IMG/VR virus record: IMGVR_UViG_3300010367_000050
Coordinates: 1 to 64,000 of that record
Length of the DNA: 64,000 nucleotides
Source of the DNA: a virus
Strand: one strand, 5' to 3'
The translations under genes and the position numbers were made by a program. A model generated the notes under the pieces. It searched no databases and was not told the origin of the DNA. It was given only the letters and a program-made list of their open reading frames with translations. Shown in pieces: positions 42,967 through 52,410 of the stretch (position 1 is the stretch's first letter; every line of letters begins with the position of its first letter).

Positions 42967-43455
42967 TTAGCAATCCTTTATGAAGTAGGCACCGGCCTGT
43001 ACAATGTAACCTTCTGACGGCCAGCAGTCTCCAGAGACAATCGACTGTAGGTACGCTGGCGGAATGGGCTCCTGCTGGAAGAACACGTTCTCAGCAGCTT
43101 CGTACATCACAAGTTCTTCAGTCCACAGAGGCAACAGAACCTTGTACAGGGAAGACACATTCTGGAATTCTACTTGGGCGGGTCCAGCGCCAGCCTTAGC
43201 CAGGACGCGGCCGGAAAACAGCTTGTTCACTACACCAATCACACTGATGGCGGCACGGAGAGCAATCATAACCTTCTGACGTTCATCAAGACGTGTCTCG
43301 TCAAGAGTGATGGGAGGAACGTCTTCTGGAAACAGGTATGTCCAGTAAAGAGCCATGGCCCCGTTCAACGCCGCTGCTATGTTGTACGAAGGCATCAACG
43401 TAGCAACATCAGGGATGTATGTCTGAAAGTAATCCTGAAGCGTGAACTGGGCCAT
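42967..43455 (-). CDS. head-tail connector candidate
   Basis: 162 aa, mostly helical with MALYWTYLFPEDV and QKVMIALRAAISVIGVVN. By position between capsid genes and joining protein it would be an adaptor (gp6/gp15-like). No motif confirms this. Confidence 0.5.
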   Translation of the reverse strand: MAQFTLQDYFQTYIPDVATLMPSYNIAAALNGAMALYWTYLFPEDVPPITLDETRLDERQKVMIALRAAISVIGVVNKLFSGRVLAKAGAGPAQVEFQNVSSLYKVLLPLWTEELVMYEAAENVFFQQEPIPPAYLQSIVSGDCWPSEGYIVQAGAYFIKDC

Positions 43456-43478
43456 GGCTTATCTCCGCTGGTTAGGGG

Positions 43479-43958
43479 TTAATTGTCGTCGCCAGATTCT
43501 TCTGCCTTGGCGCTCTTCTTGACCTTCTTGATGGCCTTGCTCTTCTTGGGGCTGTCTTCGTCGTCGTTGAGAGCTTCATCCAGTTCATCCACGTCCTCTT
43601 CGTGGTCGTCGCCAGCCGGAGGGTTGGGGCTCTCATAGAGGTCTTCGGCAGTCTCAACAGGTTCGGTTTCAACGTTCTCACCCTCCTGAACAGCCTTCTC
43701 GGATTCAGCCTCTTCTTTCTTGGCCTTCTTGAGCTCTGCCTTGAGGTCAGCCACGTACTGCTTGGCCTCAGTAAGAGTCATGGGAATCAGACCACCGTTT
43801 TGGATCCACTGACGCATATGATGGCTGACGGTGCTTTCCACCTTGGCAACCTTTTTGCCAGTGACGTTGATGCCGGTCTGGGTGTCCAGAAAATTGTGCT
43901 CGGTGTTGGCGAGGCGAATCCAGAACGGCGTTTGCAGGTTGTGTGCTTGTTTTGCCAT
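43479..43958 (-). CDS. acidic Lys/Glu-rich protein near capsid gene
   Basis: 159 aa. N-terminal ~70 residues are compact (HNLQTPFWIRLANTEHNF, TVSHHMRQWIQNGG), the rest a charged acidic/Lys tail (ALNDDEDSPKKSKAIKKVKK). Located directly downstream of the major capsid protein, separated by a terminator; may be a minor capsid or head-decoration protein. No family recognised. Confidence 0.55.
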   Translation of the reverse strand: MAKQAHNLQTPFWIRLANTEHNFLDTQTGINVTGKKVAKVESTVSHHMRQWIQNGGLIPMTLTEAKQYVADLKAELKKAKKEEAESEKAVQEGENVETEPVETAEDLYESPNPPAGDDHEEDVDELDEALNDDEDSPKKSKAIKKVKKSAKAEESGDDN

Positions 43959-43982
43959 CTTTTCCTTCTCCTTGATACTAGA

Positions 43983-44011
43983 AAAGCCCAGAGTTGGAGT
44001 CTCTGGGCTTT
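43983..44011 (-). terminator. rho-independent terminator
   Basis: Eleven-base stem AAAGCCCAGAG/CTCTGGGCTTT, seven-base loop; TTTTCTAG follows on the minus strand. It ends the strongly expressed capsid transcript. Confidence 0.88.
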
Positions 44012-44032
44012 CCTGTGTTGTGTTCGAGTGGG

Positions 44033-45109
44033 TTAGTACAGAGGCGCCAGGAAGCTGGGGAACGCCGCCGTGCTGGACTTGTCGAGGATAACGCGCGCAT
44101 CACGGAACACGTTCATGAATCCCGTGGTGGTGGACACGTATGTGGAGTTGATCTGGCGCTGAACAATGCGGTCGGACTCCACGGTGAGCGGAACAGCGGT
44201 CAGCTGAACGGCGGCCAGGGTGGGGTCAACCATGAGCAGTTGGTTGGCGGGGATGGTGTTATGGGTGTAGGCGTCGATGTCACGCGGAACCGGGGTCTTG
44301 GTGTTCAGGCCCAGTTCGGAGTTGCCCACCTTGGCGGTCTTGCGGAACTCATCCATGTTCAACATGTAGTTGATCATGTCCTCGTTGCCGATAACCTTGG
44401 TCCACTTGCGGTTGCGGAGCGAACCACGTACGAACACCTTGATCAGGTCAGCATAGGTCATCGTGCCGTTGACGGCCACGCCGACTGTGCCCGAAGACTC
44501 GGAACCGTCAGCCTGATCGCCGTTGATGAGAACGCTGATCAGATCGCGGGTCAGGCGCGAACCCAGCTTGATGCCCACATCCTGGAGGAAGATGGATAGC
44601 ATGGAGACGCTGGTGTAACGGATGGCTTCGTCAACCAGTTCCAGGCCGATGCCGCGCTTGCCAATGTGTACGGTCTTCTGACCGTACTTCAGCGAACCCA
44701 GTTCCATGGACTCGCCGGCACCGAGGTCTTTGGGCTCGTTGTTGAGGCCAGTGGTGTCCCAGAACGGGGCAACCTGCGTGGGCTGCGCCACGGTCTCTTC
44801 ACGGATGATGAAGTCACGATAAATGGGGCTGTTGATGAAGCCCTTGCGAATGGCGTCACGGAAAATCTCCGGCACCAGCCAGCGTACGGCCTCGTCTTGG
44901 CGGTCCAGAATCTGGGTGACGGTCACGTTGGTAGGATCAATGGCCAGTTCCTCGTACAGTTTTTCAACTGTATAGGGCGTGGTATTGTCGCAGTCCATCG
45001 TGTAGTTGTCCTTCAGGTGCTGGGACAAAGTAACGTCAAAACCCTTCTGACGCTTCGCCTCCATCTCCTTGTGGAGTTTCTTGGGTGAAAGCTGTTCCTT
45101 CCGTTCCAT
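44033..45109 (-). CDS. major capsid protein (HK97 fold)
   Basis: Start at ATG 45109 (AAGGAG upstream); the frame to 45229 continues through the neighbour. 358 aa. The P-domain helix and beta strands follow the HK97 order; features include AVRWLVPEIFRDAIRKGF, KTVHIGKRGIGLELVDEAIRYTS, TYADLIKVFVRGSLR and VQLTAVPLTVESDRIV. Neighbours are protease, decoration protein and portal. A terminator follows immediately, as for a highly expressed gene. Confidence 0.9.
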   Translation of the reverse strand: MERKEQLSPKKLHKEMEAKRQKGFDVTLSQHLKDNYTMDCDNTTPYTVEKLYEELAIDPTNVTVTQILDRQDEAVRWLVPEIFRDAIRKGFINSPIYRDFIIREETVAQPTQVAPFWDTTGLNNEPKDLGAGESMELGSLKYGQKTVHIGKRGIGLELVDEAIRYTSVSMLSIFLQDVGIKLGSRLTRDLISVLINGDQADGSESSGTVGVAVNGTMTYADLIKVFVRGSLRNRKWTKVIGNEDMINYMLNMDEFRKTAKVGNSELGLNTKTPVPRDIDAYTHNTIPANQLLMVDPTLAAVQLTAVPLTVESDRIVQRQINSTYVSTTTGFMNVFRDARVILDKSSTAAFPSFLAPLY

Positions 45110-45161
45110 GTTTGCTTGTCTCCTTGAATGAGGTTGAAGTTGCGTTGAGGGTGGGAAGGAA

Positions 45162-45542
45162 CTAGCCCCTGGGGACCACTGAGATGGTTGCGCCGGTGGC
45201 TCCACCGTTGAGAGCGATGCCGAAAGCAAGTGGAATATCCGTGGCGACTGTTGCCGGAGCCGCCGGAATCACTGTGTTTGCGGCAGACATCTTGACATTG
45301 TTGCCGGCAACGACAGCGGTTGCTCCAACCGTGACCTCGAAAATCTGAGCAGCAAAGAGTTCAACAACCACAGTGCCCTTGTACTTGTCGATGGTGATGA
45401 CGCGGCCAATGGCCCGGCCAGTCGTTGCGGTGGTAACCGTGAGGTCGCCGCTGATCTGGACCAGGTCATTCACCGCAGCCGTTGAGATGCTGGCGTGGGT
45501 GAAGCTCTGGGCTACAATCCCCTGACGCTGAAACTTGTTCAT
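45162..45542 (-). CDS. capsid decoration/stabilising protein (DUF2190-like)
   Basis: 126 aa, beta-rich and Ala/Val/Thr-rich (DLVQISGDLTVTTATTGRAIGRV, IPLAFGIALNGGATG). Fits DUF2190-like capsid cement proteins that coat the shell. Position beside the capsid gene supports it. Confidence 0.7.
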   Translation of the reverse strand: MNKFQRQGIVAQSFTHASISTAAVNDLVQISGDLTVTTATTGRAIGRVITIDKYKGTVVVELFAAQIFEVTVGATAVVAGNNVKMSAANTVIPAAPATVATDIPLAFGIALNGGATGATISVVPRG

Positions 45543-45593
45543 GTCTTTGTCTCCTGTTTCAAAGCTGGTTGAGTGTTGTTCGTTCAGTGAATA

Positions 45594-46871
45594 CTAGTCG
45601 TGGATGGAAGCCACACTTGCCGTCACACGACGAGCTTCCAGCTTGGTCTGCTTTGCGGGCTCGGTCACTTCCTGCTTGGACGAACGACGGGAAAGTTCCG
45701 TTGCGCCGCACTTGGTGCAGGACAGAGGAGCAATGGTGTTTGCGCGCTCCGTGTACGAGGTGATGAAGCTCTGGGCTACTTCCAGGGACGCCGTATTGAG
45801 CATGGTGCGCATGGCATCGCTGGCCTTGTCGCCTTCGACCAGATTGTACAGACGCAGGGCTTCGGTGCGACGGTCTTTGACGATGAGCTCCAGGGAGTCC
45901 TTGGAAACCTTGAGGCCGTCAACTTCCGTCTTCAGGGTGGTGTTCTCGGTTGAGAGCGTGGTGACCTTGGCAGTCTCGGCTGCGAGTTCCGCCGTCTTGG
46001 TCTCAGCCTGAGTCTTGAACGTATCACGTTCCGTGGTCAGAGTCACGATATTGGCGTTGGCGGTTGAAATCTGAGTATTGAAGTTGGCAATCGCGGCGAA
46101 TACTTCTTCGTCGCTGGGTGCTTCCTTCTCAAGCTTCAGAACGGCAGCGAGTTTCTTGATATCCAAGGTTTCCTCCAGGGATTGTGAATTGGATGTAGTG
46201 CCTGGAACAGTGATGGACCCATCTTGACCAATCTGCTTGGCGTACGGGTCTGCTCCCTGCCACACAACACTGTATTCATATGTACGAGTAATCTTGGTGA
46301 CCAAAGCCTGTACCATACGGCCATCGACAGTGGAGCCAAGTTTCCACGCAAACTCTTCATCCTTCATCTTTGGATGAGATTTTACGTAGTCGAACTCAAT
46401 TGTTACAGAGCCTGAGTTCAGTGCGCCTGAGACCAACCCCCGAGCTACCTTGGGGTCAGCCTTAGAATCAACCTTGAGCATGAAGTTCACACCGTGAGGA
46501 ACGCCGGGTGTCTTCTCATCCCAGTAAGCGTCCTGCGTGGTGCCAATCCAGTTATCCACGTTCATGTCGTGGTTCTTGAGGATAACCAGGCTGTTGAACA
46601 TTCCAACAGCGTCCTTCAGAGCCTGTCCGTTGTTGTAGCTAAAGTCAATTGCTCCATCACGAACAGTGGTAGCTGACAGCGCACGAAACGGAACAAGGAT
46701 GTAATCTTCAGGCTTGACTGTTAGGAAGTCACGAAGCTCAGCCTCACTCATGGAGGAGAAGTCCTGGCTCAGGGACTCCGACAAATGAGCCTTCAAACCC
46801 TCAGAGCCCAGAGGCAGCAGGCTACCGCTCACCTGCATCCTGCCGCGTCCATCTTGTAGACGGATTTTCAT
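45594..46871 (-). CDS. prohead maturation protease with scaffold domain
   Basis: 425 aa. N-terminal protease: SLVILKNHDMNVDNWIG supplies His101 and ALNSGSVTIEFDYV a Ser near 153-155, the S78-like catalytic pair. The C-terminal half is a coiled-coil scaffold (ISTANANIVTLTTERDTFK and similar) with a CTKCG near the end. It would guide assembly and cleave itself and the shell. The 47-aa gene upstream overlaps its start (ATGA). Confidence 0.8.
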   Translation of the reverse strand: MKIRLQDGRGRMQVSGSLLPLGSEGLKAHLSESLSQDFSSMSEAELRDFLTVKPEDYILVPFRALSATTVRDGAIDFSYNNGQALKDAVGMFNSLVILKNHDMNVDNWIGTTQDAYWDEKTPGVPHGVNFMLKVDSKADPKVARGLVSGALNSGSVTIEFDYVKSHPKMKDEEFAWKLGSTVDGRMVQALVTKITRTYEYSVVWQGADPYAKQIGQDGSITVPGTTSNSQSLEETLDIKKLAAVLKLEKEAPSDEEVFAAIANFNTQISTANANIVTLTTERDTFKTQAETKTAELAAETAKVTTLSTENTTLKTEVDGLKVSKDSLELIVKDRRTEALRLYNLVEGDKASDAMRTMLNTASLEVAQSFITSYTERANTIAPLSCTKCGATELSRRSSKQEVTEPAKQTKLEARRVTASVASIHD

Positions 46872-47011
46872 TTTTCCTTGGTCTCCTTGCCCTTGTCCTT
46901 CTTTTCTTCAGGGGTGAACACCTTATCGGGGTTGTGACGCATGGCCTCACGACCAATAACGCCTGCCTCGTTGGAGCCCACTGTGATCTTCATTGAATTG
47001 ATCTTTCCCAT
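46868..47011 (-). CDS. 47-aa hypothetical protein
   Basis: Small gene from ATG 47011 with a GAGGTGA ribosome site three bases upstream; stop TGA overlaps the protease ATG (ATGA). Sequence MGKINSMKITVGSNEAGVIG then a basic/acidic Lys-Glu tail. Product is unknown, but the clean ribosome site and coupling make it a real gene. It sits between the head-morphogenesis gene and protease. Confidence 0.65.
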   Translation of the reverse strand: MGKINSMKITVGSNEAGVIGREAMRHNPDKVFTPEEKKDKGKETKEK

Positions 47012-47058
47012 AATCACCTCACTGTTAGATTGAAAGTTGAAACTAGGCCCTCAAACCA

Positions 47059-47904
47059 TCATTCAACAGAGTACGCCGGTGTTTCATTTTCAGCATAAAA
47101 ATCCTTGAATACTGTACGGTGGCGGCACTCCGGGTGGAATGGGGGCACTTCATAACCGAGGGCTTGTAACTCTGCGTCAGAGGAGTTTTGCAAGTCTTCA
47201 TAACTGATCTTGCCTTTCAAGAACGGCATGAATGATTCATAGTCCTGGCTTTGGGTCAGAGAGTCCAACCGCGACAATGACGACGATAACGTGAATACAC
47301 GTCCAATCATGTTACGGCAAAACTCACAGGTCTTCAGATCGTCAGGGCCAGCAATCTCAAACGTCTGAACATGGGCTTGGCGCATGTTGTTTAGCTGACC
47401 AAACACCCTGGACCTCGACACGGTTGTGTTCACGATCTGACGAATCTTGGCTCTGTCATTGCCTAGTAGGTCTCCAAAAGTGGAGATGAATGCGTCCATC
47501 TCCTTACGGTCAGTTGCGATCGATCTACCGTTTTCAATAAATGCCTTCCGTATGTAATCCATCACCTTGGTCTTCAACTCTTCGCTTTCAACGTACTTGG
47601 CAATATAGCTCTGAGAAGCGAGGTCTAGGAACTTGATGGCACGATAGTCAGGGAGACGCAGAAACGAGCGAGGCAATTGTGAATCAGAGGCCACCAAAGC
47701 CCTGTAAATCTCCGAAGTCTGTGACGCTATCATGTTCTTGAACCGGCGAGAGTTCAACTTGATGCCGTATTCCTGGGTCAAAATGGAGTACAAGCTATTG
47801 GATATCTGCGTAAGGTCAGCCGGATTGAGCTCAGCTGAGCCAAGATAGTGTATGATTCTATCAAAGGCCGAGGCTTCGGCGTCATCGAGTTGTGCCAGAA
47901 TTAT
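47059..47904 (-). CDS. minor head protein (SPP1 gp7 / Mu F family), unusual start
   Basis: Minor capsid/head morphogenesis protein. The hallmark is D-x-x-x-C-x-x-C then PPFHPECRHRT (here DDLKTCEFCRNMIGRVF). The open frame lacks ATG, GTG or TTG until TTG 47793, which has no ribosome site. Upstream the frame stays open with protein-like sequence (AQLDDAEASAFDRIIHYLGS) back to just after the portal stop, where GGAGGT lies 10 bases before ATA 47904 (13 before ATT 47901). A non-standard start there is the best reading, giving 281 aa; TTG 47793 gives 244. Confidence 0.8.
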   Translation of the reverse strand: MILAQLDDAEASAFDRIIHYLGSAELNPADLTQISNSLYSILTQEYGIKLNSRRFKNMIASQTSEIYRALVASDSQLPRSFLRLPDYRAIKFLDLASQSYIAKYVESEELKTKVMDYIRKAFIENGRSIATDRKEMDAFISTFGDLLGNDRAKIRQIVNTTVSRSRVFGQLNNMRQAHVQTFEIAGPDDLKTCEFCRNMIGRVFTLSSSLSRLDSLTQSQDYESFMPFLKGKISYEDLQNSSDAELQALGYEVPPFHPECRHRTVFKDFYAENETPAYSVE

Positions 47905-47905
47905 G

Positions 47906-49498
47906 CTAAAGATACCTCCGATATTTGGATTTTAGTTCGTCTTCCTGTTTGGACAGAGACACAGGCGGCATTCCAGCATCCGTGCGAAGCGTGTTGAGTA
48001 CCTCAATAGGAGTGTCCCGCTTGAAGTAGTATTGCTTCATCTCCTTGTTGTAGGCGAACTGAACAGACGCTTGTTCCTTGGGCTGCTTTTTCTTGGGGTT
48101 CTTTGGGGTGTTGTCTGTCTTTCCACCGGTACTCGGGCGTTGATCCAGGTTCTTGTCTTGAGCATTCGGGTCCACACGGGGTTCAGCTTGGTCAGGCACA
48201 GCATAACCAAGTCTGTTTGCCTTCTCCGTCTGGTCAATGACGCCACCGTTGTACAGAGCTTCGGCGTTGGCGATGTCGATCATCTCAGCCTGAGCCTTCT
48301 GAAGGTTACTCAAGGCCTGTGATTCGTTGAAGCCTACGCAAACTTGCGCTGTGATGCCAGCCATTAGCAAGTCCAAGCCCCATCCAAAGTCCAAGCTCTT
48401 ACCCACTAGTCTCTGATAGTTGGTAAGCTGAGACACCATCTTGGAGTGCACCACGCTGGCATATGTTTCTGTAGTGCTGTACGTTCTGCCGTGCATGGCG
48501 GGGTCTGCCATGATCGCAGAGAACAGCTGTTCCTCGTTCATCTTGAACAGATCGTTGATGCCGCGCACGTCACTAGTGACACTCTTCACGTCGAACTCAA
48601 ACGCACCCTGAAACCCAGCGGCGATGCCGTCTCCAAAGGAAGTCTTCAGGTTATCTGTAACCTGGTTCAAATAGGCCAAGCAGCGAGCAGTGTATCTGTC
48701 CTGATTCTCACCGGGGTTCTGTTTTGGAGGAGTGACCTTGTAAGTCATCAGACCCATGATACCAACCTTCTTGATAACCTTGTTGATGTTACGAAGCATC
48801 GCCTGCTGTAGAGCTACCGGCTGGAGAGCAGCAATGAATGGAGGAACAGCGTATGGGCTGTCTTCGATAGTCTCAGCGTTGGCGTAGAAGTAGGTCTTGA
48901 GGTTGAGCTTTACAGCGTTGCGGTAGTTATCCAAGGCCAAGACAGTGTTACGGGGAACCTGCACGGGATAATATCCCATACCGTCCTGCCTAGGTACCCA
49001 CCGAATGTCTCGCACGGGTACAAAGAACACTTTGTCAATACCAGATAGATTGTTGGTAGGCACCCACTCAGTGGAGATAGCTCCCATGCGAGCGACCTGA
49101 GCAAAGATACCGTTGATCAGTCCGTCTGGGCCTCCGCCAAACGGATACATGACGTCAGCGCGGTCGCGGATACGCTGTACCGCAGCTTCGATCACTGTGT
49201 CACTCTCGCCCTTGACGCTCAACAGATGACCCGTGTTCCCTAGTTGCACGATGTGACCCACAGCCTGCCGGATATCGGGATTGATCAGGCTGAGATTGGC
49301 GATGGCTTCATAGATAGCGATAGGCCACTTGCGGGGCAGAGTGAAGTCATACTCACCCTTCAACTCTGAGATTAGCAGTCCAGGGTCATCAGGTGCCGAT
49401 ACGCGAGTGACAGGCAGTCCACTAACGTCCGTTGTCTGCGTCACTGACTTCGTTGTATTTTTGGCTCGAAGCCCTGTTATCCAATCTCGAAATCCCAT
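47906..49498 (-). CDS. portal protein
   Basis: 530 aa head-vertex ring protein. N-terminal wing (DFTLPRKWPIAIYEAIANLS), TEWVPTNNLSGIDKVF, and PAMHGRTYSTTETYASVVHS match the portal pattern. Pro/Lys-rich C-terminal tail. Between terminase and head-morphogenesis genes, as in most tailed phages. Confidence 0.88.
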   Translation of the reverse strand: MGFRDWITGLRAKNTTKSVTQTTDVSGLPVTRVSAPDDPGLLISELKGEYDFTLPRKWPIAIYEAIANLSLINPDIRQAVGHIVQLGNTGHLLSVKGESDTVIEAAVQRIRDRADVMYPFGGGPDGLINGIFAQVARMGAISTEWVPTNNLSGIDKVFFVPVRDIRWVPRQDGMGYYPVQVPRNTVLALDNYRNAVKLNLKTYFYANAETIEDSPYAVPPFIAALQPVALQQAMLRNINKVIKKVGIMGLMTYKVTPPKQNPGENQDRYTARCLAYLNQVTDNLKTSFGDGIAAGFQGAFEFDVKSVTSDVRGINDLFKMNEEQLFSAIMADPAMHGRTYSTTETYASVVHSKMVSQLTNYQRLVGKSLDFGWGLDLLMAGITAQVCVGFNESQALSNLQKAQAEMIDIANAEALYNGGVIDQTEKANRLGYAVPDQAEPRVDPNAQDKNLDQRPSTGGKTDNTPKNPKKKQPKEQASVQFAYNKEMKQYYFKRDTPIEVLNTLRTDAGMPPVSLSKQEDELKSKYRRYL

Positions 49499-49540
49499 CG
49501 TTGTCTCCTAATCTAGTCCATACTGTAAAGGTTCAAGGCA

Positions 49541-51166
49541 CTAACTGAACAATACCGGTAGGTTCACTGAATGCTTGTAGCGGGCTCTTGCTAGCTGTGC
49601 TATCAACCAGGCCAACACCAAGTCGTCGTTGTACCCGTCATTAGCTCTTGGGTTAGGCTTGCGAGTTTCCTGAAAATTGAACACCAACATCTCGTTGAGC
49701 AAACGCAAACTGTTTATGAGAAGAACTGCTTCAGGAATATGCCCTTTCTGGCGTAATTCCTCATGCTCTCTGATGAGCTCTTCACCTGCTGAGATAAGTA
49801 CCGGGCGGTTGGCTGAGGTCGTGGTAAATCCAACAATCAGTGTCTCTTCATTGGTAACCGTTTGAGTGTTCGCCTCTTCATCGATGGTAGCATCTTCCTT
49901 GATGTAAGTGTACAGATTGGGATAGTTCTTGTCAATCATCTTCTGTACAGTTACAAGACCAACACCGTTCCGCTCGATTACAACCTGTCCCCAGTTGTAG
50001 TACTTTCCAATAGCGAACAGATACGACGCAAACACGTTTGGCTTGCAATGAACCCGCATCTCTGCCGCTTGCTCGCCGGTCTCCCACTCCACTACTTGTA
50101 TAGCATGAAAATCACTTCCGTCTCCAGTAGCGGAGTCCGCTCCAATGATGTATAGCTTTCCAGGAACAGGCTTCTTGAAGATGTACAGCCCCTCGGCCTT
50201 CTTCCCATAAAGTCCATCGTAGTCATCAAATCTCTCTGGGGCATACAACACTTTACCAATTTTACGAGTGCGAAGCACCTCAGACCAATCAGATAAAATG
50301 GTAGTGTCGAACACAGGACGGCCAGAGTTCAAAAAGTCGCAGTCAACCTCCTGAGCGCATAGTGCCGGGCCAAGTTCCCGCCTCTGCATAGCATACCACT
50401 TCTCATCCCGCTCAGGGTGCATCTTCCAATGAAGCCTTATGGGATTGAAGTCTGACAGCTTACCTACGGCGTCTCTCCACTTGCCAGCAAACCAATTGCC
50501 TAGGCCATTAGCTGTAGAGATAGCAATGGCTTGTCCGCCCGTCGACAGAGTGGGAAAAGCCGCACCCCAAATCTTGTCAATCCACCTTACAAAGGCAGCT
50601 TCGTCAATGATCAGAAGTGATAGACCTTCTGAACGGCCTGCCTCTTCAGAAGTCGGCACAGACATGATTCTGGAGTTGTTCTCGAACACAATTGTACTGG
50701 TGTTCCACTGCGCTGCGAGAGGGCCTTTTAGCCACAACGGTAAATGACGGTAGGCATACTTGATTTTGTCGAGGAAGCGTTTCGCAGTCTCTTCCTTGAT
50801 CGAGATGATGACCACGGTCTTATCCGCACGAAACATCGCGTACCAGAGAGCAAATAGAGCTACAAGCCAGGATAGTCCCATCTGACGAGGCTTCAACACG
50901 ATGTTGAAGACGTGAAGCAGAAACTGCTTCAGAGCAATCCTCTGGAAGGGATACAGCTTCATAGGGATACGGCCCTTGACTGGGTCTTGTATGTAGCAGT
51001 AATTATGTATGAAATGAATGGGGTTGGCCGCACACCGTAGCCACTCCTCGACCTCTGGACCCTTTGGGTCTCTACCAGGTAGTTCAGAGAATCCCCACGA
51101 TAACCGCGTGGAGTCAAACTCTATCTCATATTTTTTGATCTTGATCTTGCCTAGCAGCTTTTTCAC
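49541..51166 (-). CDS. terL: terminase large subunit
   Basis: Packaging ATPase and nuclease, 541 aa. Walker A-like LKPRQMGLSW, Walker B LLIIDEAAFV, then coupling motif IAISTANG. Nuclease: IIGADSATGDGSDFHAI, VVIERNGVG and DGYNDDLVLAW for metal-binding Asp. T4 gp17-type headful packaging is the likely mode. ATGA overlap with the upstream gene. Confidence 0.92.
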   Translation of the reverse strand: MKKLLGKIKIKKYEIEFDSTRLSWGFSELPGRDPKGPEVEEWLRCAANPIHFIHNYCYIQDPVKGRIPMKLYPFQRIALKQFLLHVFNIVLKPRQMGLSWLVALFALWYAMFRADKTVVIISIKEETAKRFLDKIKYAYRHLPLWLKGPLAAQWNTSTIVFENNSRIMSVPTSEEAGRSEGLSLLIIDEAAFVRWIDKIWGAAFPTLSTGGQAIAISTANGLGNWFAGKWRDAVGKLSDFNPIRLHWKMHPERDEKWYAMQRRELGPALCAQEVDCDFLNSGRPVFDTTILSDWSEVLRTRKIGKVLYAPERFDDYDGLYGKKAEGLYIFKKPVPGKLYIIGADSATGDGSDFHAIQVVEWETGEQAAEMRVHCKPNVFASYLFAIGKYYNWGQVVIERNGVGLVTVQKMIDKNYPNLYTYIKEDATIDEEANTQTVTNEETLIVGFTTTSANRPVLISAGEELIREHEELRQKGHIPEAVLLINSLRLLNEMLVFNFQETRKPNPRANDGYNDDLVLAWLIAQLARARYKHSVNLPVLFS

Positions 51167-52071
51167 TGGCCTTTCCTCTCATTGATGCCGATCTGCATAA
51201 TCTCATCGTCCTCATCGGTCATCTGTATGGCTTTAGGCACAGCTAAGTCTCCAGCCCTGCGTGCAGACGGCAAAACCCCAGCGAATTCCTTGGATACAAA
51301 CTCTTGAAGCATTTTCACCGGCATTACATTGAGATTGTTGTTATTGATGACCAGCGAATGAGCCTTTACAATAGCCTGAAGCTTGGCTCCTGAGCCGGTG
51401 ATCTTGAACAGGTCATCCATGCCCTTTGTGGCTCTGTTGGCCATATCAAGAGCAGCTAAGGCAGCGCTGTACATTGATGCACGGTCTCTTCCTGTTAGAG
51501 CATCAATCTTTACATTTGAGGCTATCTTGCCGTCTTTCCTCATCTGTATGAGCTCTTTAGTCTGAGCGTCAGACCGTTCAATGTCGTTGCGTATAATGTT
51601 GAATAACGCCAACGCCCGGCCTCTGTCCTGAAACCGCATCTCCATCAAGGCAAAAGCCAGAGCAGGCAAATCGCGCTCGTCATTTCCCAAAAAGAATTTG
51701 GAGTGCTGATCCTTCAATTCCTTGATGTCAATCTGGACGGTCTTCAATGGTACGTTCAAACACTTGGCTAGTTCTGACTCAGTAACCAGAACACCATTAT
51801 GGGTGTGGCCGTTCATCATCCAGGCACGAACCTCTTCCCGTCGCATCTGGGTGTGCTCGCCTTTGGCCATTGCCTCGTCACCTGTGATTGCCATTTCACT
51901 GTACATGGCTGCTACATGCTGCTCATGACGTGCCGGGGTCAGACGGGGTTCTCTCACAATCTGTTCGGGAGGTAACACCTGAGCCTGCGGAGCCTCAACG
52001 GGCTTCTTTTTCTTGACTTTCTTAGCCTTTTTGCCAAGGGAATCCACTCCACGCAATGCTACTAGTGCCAT
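51163..52071 (-). CDS. terminase small subunit candidate
   Basis: 302 aa. Start ATG 52071 with GGAG six bases upstream; the frame to TTG 52083 is not needed. HTH-type stretch TESELAKCLNVPLKTVQIDIKELK fits DNA recognition; Lys/Pro-rich N-terminus, helical C-terminal part. Long for a small subunit, so assignment is by position beside terL and by the HTH. Confidence 0.6.
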   Translation of the reverse strand: MALVALRGVDSLGKKAKKVKKKKPVEAPQAQVLPPEQIVREPRLTPARHEQHVAAMYSEMAITGDEAMAKGEHTQMRREEVRAWMMNGHTHNGVLVTESELAKCLNVPLKTVQIDIKELKDQHSKFFLGNDERDLPALAFALMEMRFQDRGRALALFNIIRNDIERSDAQTKELIQMRKDGKIASNVKIDALTGRDRASMYSAALAALDMANRATKGMDDLFKITGSGAKLQAIVKAHSLVINNNNLNVMPVKMLQEFVSKEFAGVLPSARRAGDLAVPKAIQMTDEDDEIMQIGINERKGQ

Positions 52072-52182
52072 ACGGTTCTCCAATCGACATTTATGTAGCT
52101 ATTTGCTACAAATGATAAACATTTTCTATTCAAAGGTTTCGTTTCGGACTACTTTAGAGTAGTATTGAATTCGGAGGTTTAC
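52072..52182. promoter_or_regulatory. divergent promoter region
   Basis: AT-rich 111 bases between the divergent terminase operon and the plus gene at 52183. It contains TAGTCCGAAA on the minus strand (52151-52142), one of six copies of this element in control regions. The leftward reading likely drives the morphogenesis genes. The plus gene has GGAGG at 52173-52177. Confidence 0.6.
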
Positions 52183-52410
52183 ATGGCTCGACCAACTAAA
52201 ATGACCGGATGGTGGAAAGAACTGCTCGAACAACGAGCGAGTGGCCGGGTTGATCTGCTTGCCACCTTGTGCGGGGTTGATGTGCGCAGTGTGCGGAGGT
52301 GGAGCCAAGGTACTAAGCTGCAAGGGGAACACTTGACCAAGCTCCGGAAGGTGGCTGGTAAAGAATTGCTTCAGACTGCCCCAAGTCATATCAGGGGTAA
52401 CCATGGCTAA
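52183..52410 (+). CDS. small helix-turn-helix protein
   Basis: Start ATG 52183 (GGAGG 5 bases upstream). 75 aa, basic, with RVDLLATLCGVDVRSVRRWSQG, the Cro/C1-like HTH pattern. Probably a transcription regulator. First of a two-gene plus-strand unit and overlaps the next gene by 8 bases. Confidence 0.7.
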   Translation: MARPTKMTGWWKELLEQRASGRVDLLATLCGVDVRSVRRWSQGTKLQGEHLTKLRKVAGKELLQTAPSHIRGNHG

